64,000 bases of DNA from assembly GCF_000002995.4 (NCBI RefSeq), contig NW_025062477.1, positions 1,444,001-1,508,000 on the forward strand. Direction: 5' to 3'. Position 1 is the first letter of the stretch. Each line of letters begins with the position of its first letter. Of this stretch, positions 24,001 to 39,000 are shown piece by piece. This stretch comes from Brugia malayi. Lineage: Eukaryota > Nematoda > Chromadorea > Rhabditida > Onchocercidae. A model generated the notes under the pieces. It saw only the letters and a program-made list of their open reading frames with translations, had not been told where the DNA came from and searched no databases. The translations under genes and the position numbers were made by a program.

Positions 24001-27000
24001 TTTCTTATCATCAAGTGCATTTTGTAATTGTACAACACGATCATAAAGATCATCACTTATTAATGCACGTTTTACCATACCTTCCGAATTATGTAATTTT
24101 CCTTCTAGTTTTTCAACTTTTCCTTTCAATTTTCGCAAATTTTCAGTTAATTCACCAATGCTCATCAATTGTTGTGATGGCTCATTTATGCTATCAACTC
24201 CAATAACATCATCACCAATTGAAGTTATTGTCGATAGTATTTCATGAACATTTTGCATCAATTCTTGCTCCTTTTTCATATCTTTTTCCAGTGGAAGAAG
24301 TAAATTTTTAATCTTATTCTTTATAATATCTGCTTTCTTTAATAAATTCTCTCTGAGCCCACGTTCAATGATATTTTCCATTGCTGATGTTGGAATCTGA
24401 TTCAGAAGTGAATGCAATTGATCGATATCTTCCATAGCAATTGATAAATCTTGTGAAGTGATATATTTGTTGAGAAAATCATCAGCTTTTTGTTCCATAT
24501 CATCAAGCTGTCGTTGGATATCATCAAATAGATTCTCCTGCTCCTTTGCATGATTCAATTTATCATTCACACGTGTTGATAAATCATTATATCGATCTGT
24601 TAGTTTATCGACATCATGATAAAGCTCTTTAATATTTTCAGTTTTTACCGGTAGTATTAGATCTCTGATACGATCCGATTTTTCAACTACCATTGGTAAA
24701 ATTATATCTCTGAAATTCTTCAATGAATTCATCGTTCCTTCAAGCTTTTCAAAATCATTTTCGGCATTAATAAGAGTTTGCTTGAAATCATTGATTAAAC
24801 ATGATAGATTATTTTCAGCTTCCAATTCTTGCTTCTTTCTCACAAGCTCATCGTACCATTGTTGGAAATTTTTGTTCACATCTGATAAACGATTACCGAA
24901 ATCTTCAACTGTAAAAACAGGCTTCAATAATGGTGTTAATTGTTCTTTCAATTCGTATAATTCTTTCAATGATTCTTCTAATTTATTAACATCATTAAGC
25001 CTTTTCTCAGCAACGGATAATTCACAACTGGCATTTGGAATTTCCAGTTTATGTGCATCATTTTCAAGATCCATCAACTGCTTGTTTACATTATCCGCTA
25101 TTTCGTCAAATTTATTCAGCATATCAAGTCGATCTTCTAAAATTCTTTCAACATTATCATATTGCTCATTTAGTGTTGAAATTTCATCAATTACTTTCTC
25201 ACGTAATGAATCCGTATCTGGTATTGTTTCCAATTTATCATATGCATCTTGTAATACTGTCAAATGTGATCGACCATTTTTGAGATCATCAATTGCTTTC
25301 TTCAAATCGTTTGTTGTTGCATTAGTATCATTTTCAACTTTATACGCTTCATCTACCATATAGTGTAGCTCTTTCGTTTCGTTGTTAATTGTTGATTGTA
25401 ATGTTACATAAGCAGCTTCATTCATCAATTGCTCTTCAGTTTCATTCAGAAGATGATTAACATTTTCATACTGATCAACTATAGATGATATTCTTAAATC
25501 GTTTGAATGTTGCACCAGTTTTATTGGTTTCCTTTCCTTTTCTTTCAATTCTTCCAATATATCACTTACTTTTGCAAGTTCATTTTTTAATTCTTCTAAT
25601 CGTGCAGCATGTGTTTCATCATATGGTGCACTACGAACCATTATGGCACAATCATTTAATTTACTCAATTGGTTGATCAAATCGTTTTGCATATCAACAA
25701 GTTGCTTTTGTGTTGAAACATCTTCAATAAGCGATGATAATAAATTCTGAAATAATTTTTTTCTAACTAAAAATTTTTCAAGATCAATAAATGATAAATA
25801 ATCATAAAATATAATATTAAATTTAAATTACGCAAATTGAAATAGAAAAAGAGAGAGAAAGAGAAAAAAAAAAATTATATATAATTAAATACCTCAATAT
25901 CTTTGGCAGTTTTTTCAATTCTTTGCTTCATTATATTGATTGCAGAATGATAGTTTGGTAAATTTTGCACTACATTCTCTTCAATATTGATCGTTTTCTT
26001 TAATAATTCCATGATCTGTTTCTGTAATCCTTCTAATATATTTATATCGTTTGTTGCTGTTGTATACGATTGTGGTTCTGTATAATTAATAAATAATCTT
26101 TCCATATTATCATTAATTTCTCGTATTTCATCTTCTAATTTATCGTAAGCAATTTTCCAATCAGCGAATGATTTCTGATGATTTGCAATAGATTCCCGTA
26201 AAATACGTAGCTTATCAATAAGAGACATTGCTTCATTCAACATCATATTGCCATCATAATCTTTTAACTTATCCAATGTTGAAATCATGAATTGCTCCAA
26301 ATTTTCAATATTTTTCGCTTTTTCTTCAATATCTTCTAGATTATCAGCATTTTTTACATCATATGTTAGCAATTGATTAGCTAAACATATTTTTTCTTCT
26401 AATTCTGCAAGCTCAGATTGTACCATTTTCATTTCCTCTTTTTCTGCTAGCTTCTCATCCAATTTTCTCTGCAAAAATATAATATATTAATGATTCAAGA
26501 ATGTTGAAAATGATGATGATATTATAAAATGTAAGAAAAAACGTTCATATTTTAATTTAAGGAAGCAAATTTACCTTGCATTTTTCAGCGAAATTTTGTG
26601 TATTTTCAAGTTCAGATTGAAGTGATGGAAGATTGATGCTCTCTTGATGCGATCGAGAAATAAGCTCATTCATTGGTGGTAAAATTTCACCAAATGTTTC
26701 ATTTAACGCTGATTCAAATGCATTAATTTGTTCATCAATATCGGTTAATGCTTTTTTATTCTTTTTTGTTCTTCCTTTTTCCGATTCTTTCTCTTCCATT
26801 ATTGCACTCAAGTTTGTCCGTATCACATTCATACGATTGAGTAATTCGGCTAGTTTCATTTCGATTTCTTTTTTAACTGCATCACGCTCAACTTTATCTG
26901 CTCGTAATTTTTGTACCTCTATAGCTAATATTTGCGTATTTTCATCTTCTACAGGAAGCTGCTGTAATTGTTCTTCAACTTTTATCAATTTCTCTTCATC

Positions 27001-30000
27001 ATATGGTTCGGTACGCAGCTTTTCTAATTCCATCTTGATAATCATTTCTTTTTCTTGTTTTTCTATTTTTGACAGATTATCCAATCGTTCTTTTACAAGC
27101 ACGTAAATATGATTCAGTTGTTCGGCTAATGTTTCAATTGATGGTTGAGATATACGAGCAACATGAATACGAATTCGTTTTGCTTCATCATCTTTTGCTT
27201 GTAAAAATTGCAGCTTAGCTTGTAATGAAGGTAATTGATGATTTAGCATCTGAAATAAAAAATGAAAATAATTCTTTTTTTTTTTTTTTTTAAATTAAAA
27301 ATATTATCAAATTTAAAATAATAAAATTAAAAATAGAAAATTTTTTGATCAAAATAACCTCCTCAAATTGTTCACGATTAATCGATTCCATTGAAAATTT
27401 GCCATTAAGATATTCTAATTCTTGAGCCAATTGTTGAGCAGATTCATTCAGAATATTTTCATCGTGTAATTCGCTATTTATCAAAGATATGAGATTTTCA
27501 TATTGCTGTTGTGTTTGCTCAACATCTACATCATAAAAGCGAACATCTGCATATGCAGTTTCCAGTGGATGTAACTGTTCGGAAAGGCTTTGCAATTTTG
27601 ACATCACACTACGTAAATCATTCAATTCATTAGCTGCTTTCTAAAATATCAGCTTATATAGTTCAAGAGAAGAAGAAAACTAATCAATTTCATAATAAAA
27701 TAAGAGATGAAAATTTTCGAGTATACAAACCTTAAGTTTATCGAGATCATCAATTACTTCTTCACATGATCTAATATGCTTATTTCCAATCTCATCAAGT
27801 GGCTTTCGTTTTATTTCAAGCTGATCTGTTGCATTATCTCGTTCATCAACAAACTGTAACCATAGATTGGCATGATGTGACAAATTGGCTTGAAGTACTT
27901 TTGCATCCTTAACAGTTGCCTTTAAACGTATAGCCATTTCGTCATTTTCCAGCATTGTTTGAAGCAATTTTGTTGCCATTTCAAGAGGGCTCACAAATGC
28001 ATCCATTGTAGTAGTATATATAGTTGGAATTGCTTCAGCATCATTTAGCACTTCTTCACCTTCTTTAATTAAAACGTTCAATTCATCATACAAATGATTG
28101 CCATCTTCATGCATTTTTTCTGCGATACGCAAATCACTGATTCGTTTCTCTACCATTTGTTGACCATCCTGTAATTGAATAAAAATAAATGAAATTTCAA
28201 TAAAATAAATATAATTTTATTCATATCAACACAATTCAACATGAATATCATTAAATTTTTACCTTTAGATGATCCAAAGCTTTTTCGATTGTATGAAGAA
28301 GATTCTGCTTTTCGGTAATTTTGTCCACATCAAGATTTCTTTCATCAATATCATCGATTTTATTTTTAAACCTTTCCAAACTAATAAATTTATCCTAAAT
28401 AAATAATAATAATACTTTACTATAAGTGATCAATACTAATAAAGCAATTCATTTATGAAAAAAGAAAGAAATATTTAAAGGCAAAATAAATATAAATAAA
28501 ATAACAAACTTACATTTATATCACACAATTGATGCTCAAGTTCAGATAGAGTAATTTCATCAGAAATTAATATTGGCATTGATTGCAATGATGAGAGTTG
28601 TATTTCAATTTCATCTCTAATTGCATTGAATGATGCTAATGCTGCAAGCTTTTCTCCAACTGCATCAGCTAACCGTTTTAGAATATCATTCAGTTGTGCC
28701 AGTAATCTATTACCATCCTCACGTAACTTATTACCTTCATCATTCATCGGAATATTTTCTAGCAAAATTTCAAGTTGATGTTTCTTTCCTTCAAGCTCAC
28801 TTAATGCATTATTTTGTTCTTCAACTGTTTGCAATGGTATTTGTTCCATTTCATTTATATAATGTTGCACATTTTCGTTGATCAAATTTATCTCCGCAGT
28901 TGTGGAATATAATTTGGCACGATCGGTTAATTTCTCTTTCTTATCATCAAGTGCATTTTGTAATTGTACAACACGATCATAAAGATCATCACTTATTAAT
29001 GCACGTTTTACCATACCTTCCGAATTATGTAATTTTCCTTCTAGTTTTTCAACTTTTCCTTTCAATTTTCGCAAATTTTCAGTTAATTCACCAATGCTCA
29101 TCAATTGTTGTGATGGCTCATTTATGCTATCAACTCCAATAACATCATCACCAATTGAAGTTATTGTCGATAGTATTTCATGAACATTTTGCATCAATTC
29201 TTGCTCCTTTTTCATATCTTTTTCCAGTGGAAGAAGTAAATTTTTAATCTTATTCTTTATAATATCTGCTTTCTTTAATAAATTCTCTCTGAGCCCACGT
29301 TCAATGATATTTTCCATTGCTGATGTTGGAATCTGATTCAGAAGTGAATGCAATTGATCGATATCTTCCATAGCAATTGATAAATCTTGTGAAGTGATAT
29401 ATTTGTTGAGAAAATCATCAGCTTTTTGTTCCATATCATCAAGCTGTCGTTGGATATCATCAAATAGATTCTCCTGCTCCTTTGCATGATTCAATTTATC
29501 ATTCACACGTGTTGATAAATCATTATATCGATCTGTTAGTTTATCGACATCATGATAAAGCTCTTTAATATTTTCAGTTTTTACCGGTAGTATTAGATCT
29601 CTGATACGATCCGATTTTTCAACTACCATTGGTAAAATTATATCTCTGAAATTCTTCAATGAATTCATCGTTCCTTCAAGCTTTTCAAAATCATTTTCGG
29701 CATTAATAAGAGTTTGCTTGAAATCATTGATTAAACATGATAGATTATTTTCAGCTTCCAATTCTTGCTTCTTTCTCACAAGCTCATCGTACCATTGTTG
29801 GAAATTTTTGTTCACATCTGATAAACGATTACCGAAATCTTCAACTGTAAAAACAGGCTTCAATAATGGTGTTAATTGTTCTTTCAATTCGTATAATTCT
29901 TTCAATGATTCTTCTAATTTATTAACATCATTAAGCCTTTTCTCAGCAACGGATAATTCACAACTGGCATTTGGAATTTCCAGTTTATGTGCATCATTTT

Positions 30001-33000
30001 CAAGATCCATCAACTGCTTGTTTACATTATCCGCTATTTCGTCAAATTTATTCAGCATATCAAGTCGATCTTCTAAAATTCTTTCAACATTATCATATTG
30101 CTCATTTAGTGTTGAAATTTCATCAATTACTTTCTCACGTAATGAATCCGTATCTGGTATTGTTTCCAATTTATCATATGCATCTTGTAATACTGTCAAA
30201 TGTGATCGACCATTTTTGAGATCATCAATTGCTTTCTTCAAATCGTTTGTTGTTGCATTAGTATCATTTTCAACTTTATACGCTTCATCTACCATATAGT
30301 GTAGCTCTTTCGTTTCGTTGTTAATTGTTGATTGTAATGTTACATAAGCAGCTTCATTCATCAATTGCTCTTCAGTTTCATTCAGAAGATGATTAACATT
30401 TTCATACTGATCAACTATAGATGATATTCTTAAATCGTTTGAATGTTGCACCAGTTTTATTGGTTTCCTTTCCTTTTCTTTCAATTCTTCCAATATATCA
30501 CTTACTTTTGCAAGTTCATTTTTTAATTCTTCTAATCGTGCAGCATGTGTTTCATCATATGGTGCACTACGAACCATTATGGCACAATCATTTAATTTAC
30601 TCAATTGGTTGATCAAATCGTTTTGCATATCAACAAGTTGCTTTTGTGTTGAAACATCTTCAATAAGCGATGATAATAAATTCTGAAATAATTTTTTTCT
30701 AACTAAAAATTTTTCAAGATCAATAAATGATAAATAATCATAAAATATAATATTAAATTTAAATTACGCAAATTGAAATAGAAAAAGAGAGAGAAAGAGA
30801 AAAAAAAAATTATATATAATTAAATACCTCAATATCTTTGGCAGTTTTTTCAATTCTTTGCTTCATTATATTGATTGCAGAATGATAGTTTGGTAAATTT
30901 TGCACTACATTCTCTTCAATATTGATCGTTTTCTTTAATAATTCCATGATCTGTTTTTGTAATCCTTCTAATATATTTATATCGTTTGTTGCTGTTGTAT
31001 ACGATTGTGGTTCTGTATAATTAATAAATAATCTTTCCATATTATCATTAATTTCTCGTATTTCATCTTCTAATTTATCGTAAGCAATTTTCCAATCAGC
31101 GAATGATTTCTGATGATTTGCAATAGATTCCCGTAAAATACGTAGCTTATCAATAAGAGACATTGCTTCATTCAACATCATATTGCCATCATAATCTTTT
31201 AACTTATCCAATGTTGAAATCATGAATTGCTCCAAATTTTCAATATTTTTCGCTTTTTCTTCAATATCTTCTAGATTATCAGCATTTTTTACATCATATG
31301 TTAGCAATTGATTAGCTAAACATATTTTTTCTTCTAATTCTGCAAGCTCAGATTGTACCATTTTCATTTCCTCTTTTTCTGCTAGCTTCTCATCCAATTT
31401 TCTCTGCAAAAATATAATATATTAATGATTCAAGAATGTTGAAAATGATGATGATATTATAAAATGTAAGAAAAAACGTTCATATTTTAATTTAAGGAAG
31501 CAAATTTACCTTGCATTTTTCAGCGAAATTTTGTGTATTTTCAAGTTCAGATTGAAGTGATGGAAGATTGATGCTCTCTTGATGCGATCGAGAAATAAGC
31601 TCATTCATTGGTGGTAAAATTTCACCAAATGTTTCATTTAACGCTGATTCAAATGCATTAATTTGTTCATCAATATCGGTTAATGCTTTTTTATTCTTTT
31701 TTGTTCTTCCTTTTTCCGATTCTTTCTCTTCCATTATTGCACTCAAGTTTGTCCGTATCACATTCATACGATTGAGTAATTCGGCTAGTTTCATTTCGAT
31801 TTCTTTTTTAACTGCATCACGCTCAACTTTATCTGCTCGTAATTTTTGTACCTCTATAGCTAATATTTGCGTATTTTCATCTTCTACAGGAAGCTGCTGT
31901 AATTGTTCTTCAACTTTTATCAATTTCTCTTCATCATATGGTTCGGTACGCAGCTTTTCTAATTCCATCTTGATAATCATTTCTTTTTCTTGTTTTTCTA
32001 TTTTTGACAGATTATCCAATCGTTCTTTTACAAGCACGTAAATATGATTCAGTTGTTCGGCTAATGTTTCAATTGATGGTTGAGATATACGAGCAACATG
32101 AATACGAATTCGTTTTGCTTCATCATCTTTTGCTTGTAAAAATTGCAGCTTAGCTTGTAATGAAGGTAATTGATGATTTAGCATCTGAAATAAAAAATGA
32201 AAATAATTCTTTTTTTTTTTTTTTTTAAATTAAAAAATATTATCAAATTTAAAATAATAAAATTAAAAATAGAAAATTTTTTGATCAAAATAACCTCCTC
32301 AAATTGTTCACGATTAATCGATTCCATTGAAAATTTGCCATTAAGATATTCTAATTCTTGAGCCAATTGTTGAGCAGATTCATTCAGAATATTTTCATCG
32401 TGTAATTCGCTATTTATCAAAGATATGAGATTTTCATATTGCTGTTGTGTTTGCTCAACATCTACATCATAAAAGCGAACATCTGCATATGCAGTTTCCA
32501 GTGGATGTAACTGTTCGGAAAGGCTTTGCAATTTTGACATCACACTACGTAAATCATTCAATTCATTAGCTGCTTTCTAAAATATCAGCTTATATAGTTC
32601 AAGAGAAGAAGAAAACTAATCAATTTCATAATAAAATAAGAGATGAAAATTTTCGAGTATACAAACCTTAAGTTTATCGAGATCATCAATTACTTCTTCA
32701 CATGATCTAATATGCTTATTTCCAATCTCATCAAGTGGCTTTCGTTTTATTTCAAGCTGATCTGTTGCATTATCTCGTTCATCAACAAACTGTAACCATA
32801 GATTGGCATGATGTGACAAATTGGCTTGAAGTACTTTTGCATCCTTAACAGTTGCCTTTAAACGTATAGCCATTTCGTCATTTTCCAGCATTGTTTGAAG
32901 CAATTTTGTTGCCATTTCAAGAGGGCTCACAAATGCATCCATTGTAGTAGTATATATAGTTGGAATTGCTTCAGCATCATTTAGCACTTCTTCACCTTCT

Positions 33001-36000
33001 TTAATTAAAACGTTCAATTCATCATACAAATGATTGCCATCTTCATGCATTTTTTCTGCGATACGCAAATCACTGATTCGTTTCTCTACCATTTGTTGAC
33101 CATCCTGTAATTGAATAAAAATAAATGAAATTTCAATAAAATAAATATAATTTTATTCATATCAACACAATTCAACATGAATATCATTAAATTTTTACCT
33201 TTAGATGATCCAAAGCTTTTTCGATTGTATGAAGAAGATTCTGCTTTTCGGTAATTTTGTCCACATCAAGATTTCTTTCATCAATATCATCGATTTTATT
33301 TTTAAACCTTTCCAAACTAATAAATTTATCCTAAATAAATAATAATAATACTTTACTATAAGTGATCAATACTAATAAAGCAATTCATTTATGAAAAAAG
33401 AAAGAAATATTTAAAGGCAAAATAAATATAAATAAAATAACAAACTTACATTTATATCACACAATTGATGCTCAAGTTCAGATAGAGTAATTTCATCAGA
33501 AATTAATATTGGCATTGATTGCAATGATGAGAGTTGTATTTCAATTTCATCTCTAATTGCATTGAATGATGCTAATGCTGCAAGCTTTTCTCCAACTGCA
33601 TCAGCTAACCGTTTTAGAATATCATTCAGTTGTGCCAGTAATCTATTACCATCCTCACGTAACTTATTACCTTCATCATTCATCGGAATATTTTCTAGCA
33701 AAATTTCAAGTTGATGTTTCTTTCCTTCAAGCTCACTTAATGCATTATTTTGTTCTTCAACTGTTTGCAATGGTATTTGTTCCATTTCATTTATATAATG
33801 TTGCACATTTTCGTTGATCAAATTTATCTCCGCAGTTGTGGAATATAATTTGGCACGATCGGTTAATTTCTCTTTCTTATCATCAAGTGCATTTTGTAAT
33901 TGTACAACACGATCATAAAGATCATCACTTATTAATGCACGTTTTACCATACCTTCCGAATTATGTAATTTTCCTTCTAGTTTTTCAACTTTTCCTTTCA
34001 ATTTTCGCAAATTTTCAGTTAATTCACCAATGCTCATCAATTGTTGTGATGGCTCATTTATGCTATCAACTCCAATAACATCATCACCAATTGAAGTTAT
34101 TGTCGATAGTATTTCATGAACATTTTGCATCAATTCTTGCTCCTTTTTCATATCTTTTTCCAGTGGAAGAAGTAAATTTTTAATCTTATTCTTTATAATA
34201 TCTGCTTTCTTTAATAAATTCTCTCTGAGCCCACGTTCAATGATATTTTCCATTGCTGATGTTGGAATCTGATTCAGAAGTGAATGCAATTGATCGATAT
34301 CTTCCATAGCAATTGATAAATCTTGTGAAGTGATATATTTGTTGAGAAAATCATCAGCTTTTTGTTCCATATCATCAAGCTGTCGTTGGATATCATCAAA
34401 TAGATTCTCCTGCTCCTTTGCATGATTCAATTTATCATTCACACGTGTTGATAAATCATTATATCGATCTGTTAGTTTATCGACATCATGATAAAGCTCT
34501 TTAATATTTTCAGTTTTTACCGGTAGTATTAGATCTCTGATACGATCCGATTTTTCAACTACCATTGGTAAAATTATATCTCTGAAATTCTTCAATGAAT
34601 TCATCGTTCCTTCAAGCTTTTCAAAATCATTTTCGGCATTAATAAGAGTTTGCTTGAAATCATTGATTAAACATGATAGATTATTTTCAGCTTCCAATTC
34701 TTGCTTCTTTCTCACAAGCTCATCGTACCATTGTTGGAAATTTTTGTTCACATCTGATAAACGATTACCGAAATCTTCAACTGTAAAAACAGGCTTCAAT
34801 AATGGTGTTAATTGTTCTTTCAATTCGTATAATTCTTTCAATGATTCTTCTAATTTATTAACATCATTAAGCCTTTTCTCAGCAACGGATAATTCACAAC
34901 TGGCATTTGGAATTTCCAGTTTATGTGCATCATTTTCAAGATCCATCAACTGCTTGTTTACATTATCCGCTATTTCGTCAAATTTATTCAGCATATCAAG
35001 TCGATCTTCTAAAATTCTTTCAACATTATCATATTGCTCATTTAGTGTTGAAATTTCATCAATTACTTTCTCACGTAATGAATCCGTATCTGGTATTGTT
35101 TCCAATTTATCATATGCATCTTGTAATACTGTCAAATGTGATCGACCATTTTTGAGATCATCAATTGCTTTCTTCAAATCGTTTGTTGTTGCATTAGTAT
35201 CATTTTCAACTTTATACGCTTCATCTACCATATAGTGTAGCTCTTTCGTTTCGTTGTTAATTGTTGATTGTAATGTTACATAAGCAGCTTCATTCATCAA
35301 TTGCTCTTCAGTTTCATTCAGAAGATGATTAACATTTTCATACTGATCAACTATAGATGATATTCTTAAATCGTTTGAATGTTGCACCAGTTTTATTGGT
35401 TTCCTTTCCTTTTCTTTCAATTCTTCCAATATATCACTTACTTTTGCAAGTTCATTTTTTAATTCTTCTAATCGTGCAGCATGTGTTTCATCATATGGTG
35501 CACTACGAACCATTATGGCACAATCATTTAATTTACTCAATTGGTTGATCAAATCGTTTTGCATATCAACAAGTTGCTTTTGTGTTGAAACATCTTCAAT
35601 AAGCGATGATAATAAATTCTGAAATAATTTTTTTCTAACTAAAAATTTTTCAAGATCAATAAATGATAAATAATCATAAAATATAATATTAAATTTAAAT
35701 TACGCAAATTGAAATAGAAAAAGAGAGAGAAAGAGAAAAAAAAAAATTATATATAATTAAATACCTCAATATCTTTGGCAGTTTTTTCAATTCTTTGCTT
35801 CATTATATTGATTGCAGAATGATAGTTTGGTAAATTTTGCACTACATTCTCTTCAATATTGATCGTTTTCTTTAATAATTCCATGATCTGTTTTTGTAAT
35901 CCTTCTAATATATTTATATCGTTTGTTGCTGTTGTATACGATTGTGGTTCTGTATAATTAATAAATAATCTTTCCATATTATCATTAATTTCTCGTATTT

Positions 36001-39000
36001 CATCTTCTAATTTATCGTAAGCAATTTTCCAATCAGCGAATGATTTCTGATGATTTGCAATAGATTCCCGTAAAATACGTAGCTTATCAATAAGAGACAT
36101 TGCTTCATTCAACATCATATTGCCATCATAATCTTTTAACTTATCCAATGTTGAAATCATGAATTGCTCCAAATTTTCAATATTTTTCGCTTTTTCTTCA
36201 ATATCTTCTAGATTATCAGCATTTTTTACATCATATGTTAGCAATTGATTAGCTAAACATATTTTTTCTTCTAATTCTGCAAGCTCAGATTGTACCATTT
36301 TCATTTCCTCTTTTTCTGCTAGCTTCTCATCCAATTTTCTCTGCAAAAATATAATATATTAATGATTCAAGAATGTTGAAAATGATGATGATATTATAAA
36401 ATGTAAGAAAAAACGTTCATATTTTAATTTAAGGAAGCAAATTTACCTTGCATTTTTCAGCGAAATTTTGTGTATTTTCAAGTTCAGATTGAAGTGATGG
36501 AAGATTGATGCTCTCTTGATGCGATCGAGAAATAAGCTCATTCATTGGTGGTAAAATTTCACCAAATGTTTCATTTAACGCTGATTCAAATGCATTAATT
36601 TGTTCATCAATATCGGTTAATGCTTTTTTATTCTTTTTTGTTCTTCCTTTTTCCGATTCTTTCTCTTCCATTATTGCACTCAAGTTTGTCCGTATCACAT
36701 TCATACGATTGAGTAATTCGGCTAGTTTCATTTCGATTTCTTTTTTAACTGCATCACGCTCAACTTTATCTGCTCGTAATTTTGTACCTCTATAGCTAAT
36801 ATTTGCGTATTTTCATCTTCTACAGGAAGCTGCTGTAATTGTTCTTCAACTTTTATCAATTTCTCTTCATCATATGGTTCGGTACGCAGCTTTTCTAATT
36901 CCATCTTGATAATCATTTCTTTTTCTTGTTTTTCTATTTTTGACAGATTATCCAATCGTTCTTTTACAAGCACGTAAATATGATTCAGTTGTTCGGCTAA
37001 TGTTTCAATTGATGGTTGAGATATACGAGCAACATGAATACGAATTCGTTTTGCTTCATCATCTTTTGCTTGTAAAAATTGCAGCTTAGCTTGTAATGAA
37101 GGTAATTGATGATTTAGCATCTGAAATAAAAAATGAAAATAATTCTTTTTTTTTTTTTTTTTAAATTAAAAAATATTATCAAATTTAAAATAATAAAATT
37201 AAAAATAGAAAATTTTTTGATCAAAATAACCTCCTCAAATTGTTCACGATTAATCGATTCCATTGAAAATTTGCCATTAAGATATTCTAATTCTTGAGCC
37301 AATTGTTGAGCAGATTCATTCAGAATATTTTCATCGTGTAATTCGCTATTTATCAAAGATATGAGATTTTCATATTGCTGTTGTGTTTGCTCAACATCTA
37401 CATCATAAAAGCGAACATCTGCATATGCAGTTTCCAGTGGATGTAACTGTTCGGAAAGGCTTTGCAATTTTGACATCACACTACGTAAATCATTCAATTC
37501 ATTAGCTGCTTTCTAAAATATCAGCTTATATAGTTCAAGAGAAGAAGAAAACTAATCAATTTCATAATAAAATAAGAGATGAAAATTTTCGAGTATACAA
37601 ACCTTAAGTTTATCGAGATCATCAATTACTTCTTCACATGATCTAATATGCTTATTTCCAATCTCATCAAGTGGCTTTCGTTTTATTTCAAGCTGATCTG
37701 TTGCATTATCTCGTTCATCAACAAACTGTAACCATAGATTGGCATGATGTGACAAATTGGCTTGAAGTACTTTTGCATCCTTAACAGTTGCCTTTAAACG
37801 TATAGCCATTTCGTCATTTTCCAGCATTGTTTGAAGCAATTTTGTTGCCATTTCAAGAGGGCTCACAAATGCATCCATTGTAGTAGTATATATAGTTGGA
37901 ATTGCTTCAGCATCATTTAGCACTTCTTCACCTTCTTTAATTAAAACGTTCAATTCATCATACAAATGATTGCCATCTTCATGCATTTTTTCTGCGATAC
38001 GCAAATCACTGATTCGTTTCTCTACCATTTGTTGACCATCCTGTAATTGAATAAAAATAAATGAAATTTCAATAAAATAAATATAATTTTATTCATATCA
38101 ACACAATTCAACATGAATATCATTAAATTTTTACCTTTAGATGATCCAAAGCTTTTTCGATTGTATGAAGAAGATTCTGCTTTTCGGTAATTTTGTCCAC
38201 ATCAAGATTTCTTTCATCAATATCATCGATTTTATTTTTAAACCTTTCCAAACTAATAAATTTATCCTAAATAAATAATAATAATACTTTACTATAAGTG
38301 ATCAATACTAATAAAGCAATTCATTTATGAAAAAAGAAAGAAATATTTAAAGGCAAAATAAATATAAATAAAATAACAAACTTACATTTATATCACACAA
38401 TTGATGCTCAAGTTCAGATAGAGTAATTTCATCAGAAATTAATATTGGCATTGATTGCAATGATGAGAGTTGTATTTCAATTTCATCTCTAATTGCATTG
38501 AATGATGCTAATGCTGCAAGCTTTTCTCCAACTGCATCAGCTAACCGTTTTAGAATATCATTCAGTTGTGCCAGTAATCTATTACCATCCTCACGTAACT
38601 TATTACCTTCATCATTCATCGGAATATTTTCTAGCAAAATTTCAAGTTGATGTTTCTTTCCTTCAAGCTCACTTAATGCATTATTTTGTTCTTCAACTGT
38701 TTGCAATGGTATTTGTTCCATTTCATTTATATAATGTTGCACATTTTCGTTGATCAAATTTATCTCCGCAGTTGTGGAATATAATTTGGCACGATCGGTT
38801 AATTTCTCTTTCTTATCATCAAGTGCATTTTGTAATTGTACAACACGATCATAAAGATCATCACTTATTAATGCACGTTTTACCATACCTTCCGAATTAT
38901 GTAATTTTCCTTCTAGTTTTTCAACTTTTCCTTTCAATTTTCGCAAATTTTCAGTTAATTCACCAATGCTCATCAATTGTTGTGATGGCTCATTTATGCT

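Noticed and set aside
24782..25363. 193-codon plus-strand open frame inside exon A, repeated in every unit
   Set aside because: It is antisense to the long coding exon and recurs only because the unit recurs. It has Ser/Leu/Phe-rich shadow composition, no splice context and no domain. The same holds for the other plus-strand frames at 23694, 23964, 25035, 25485 and 26837 and their copies.
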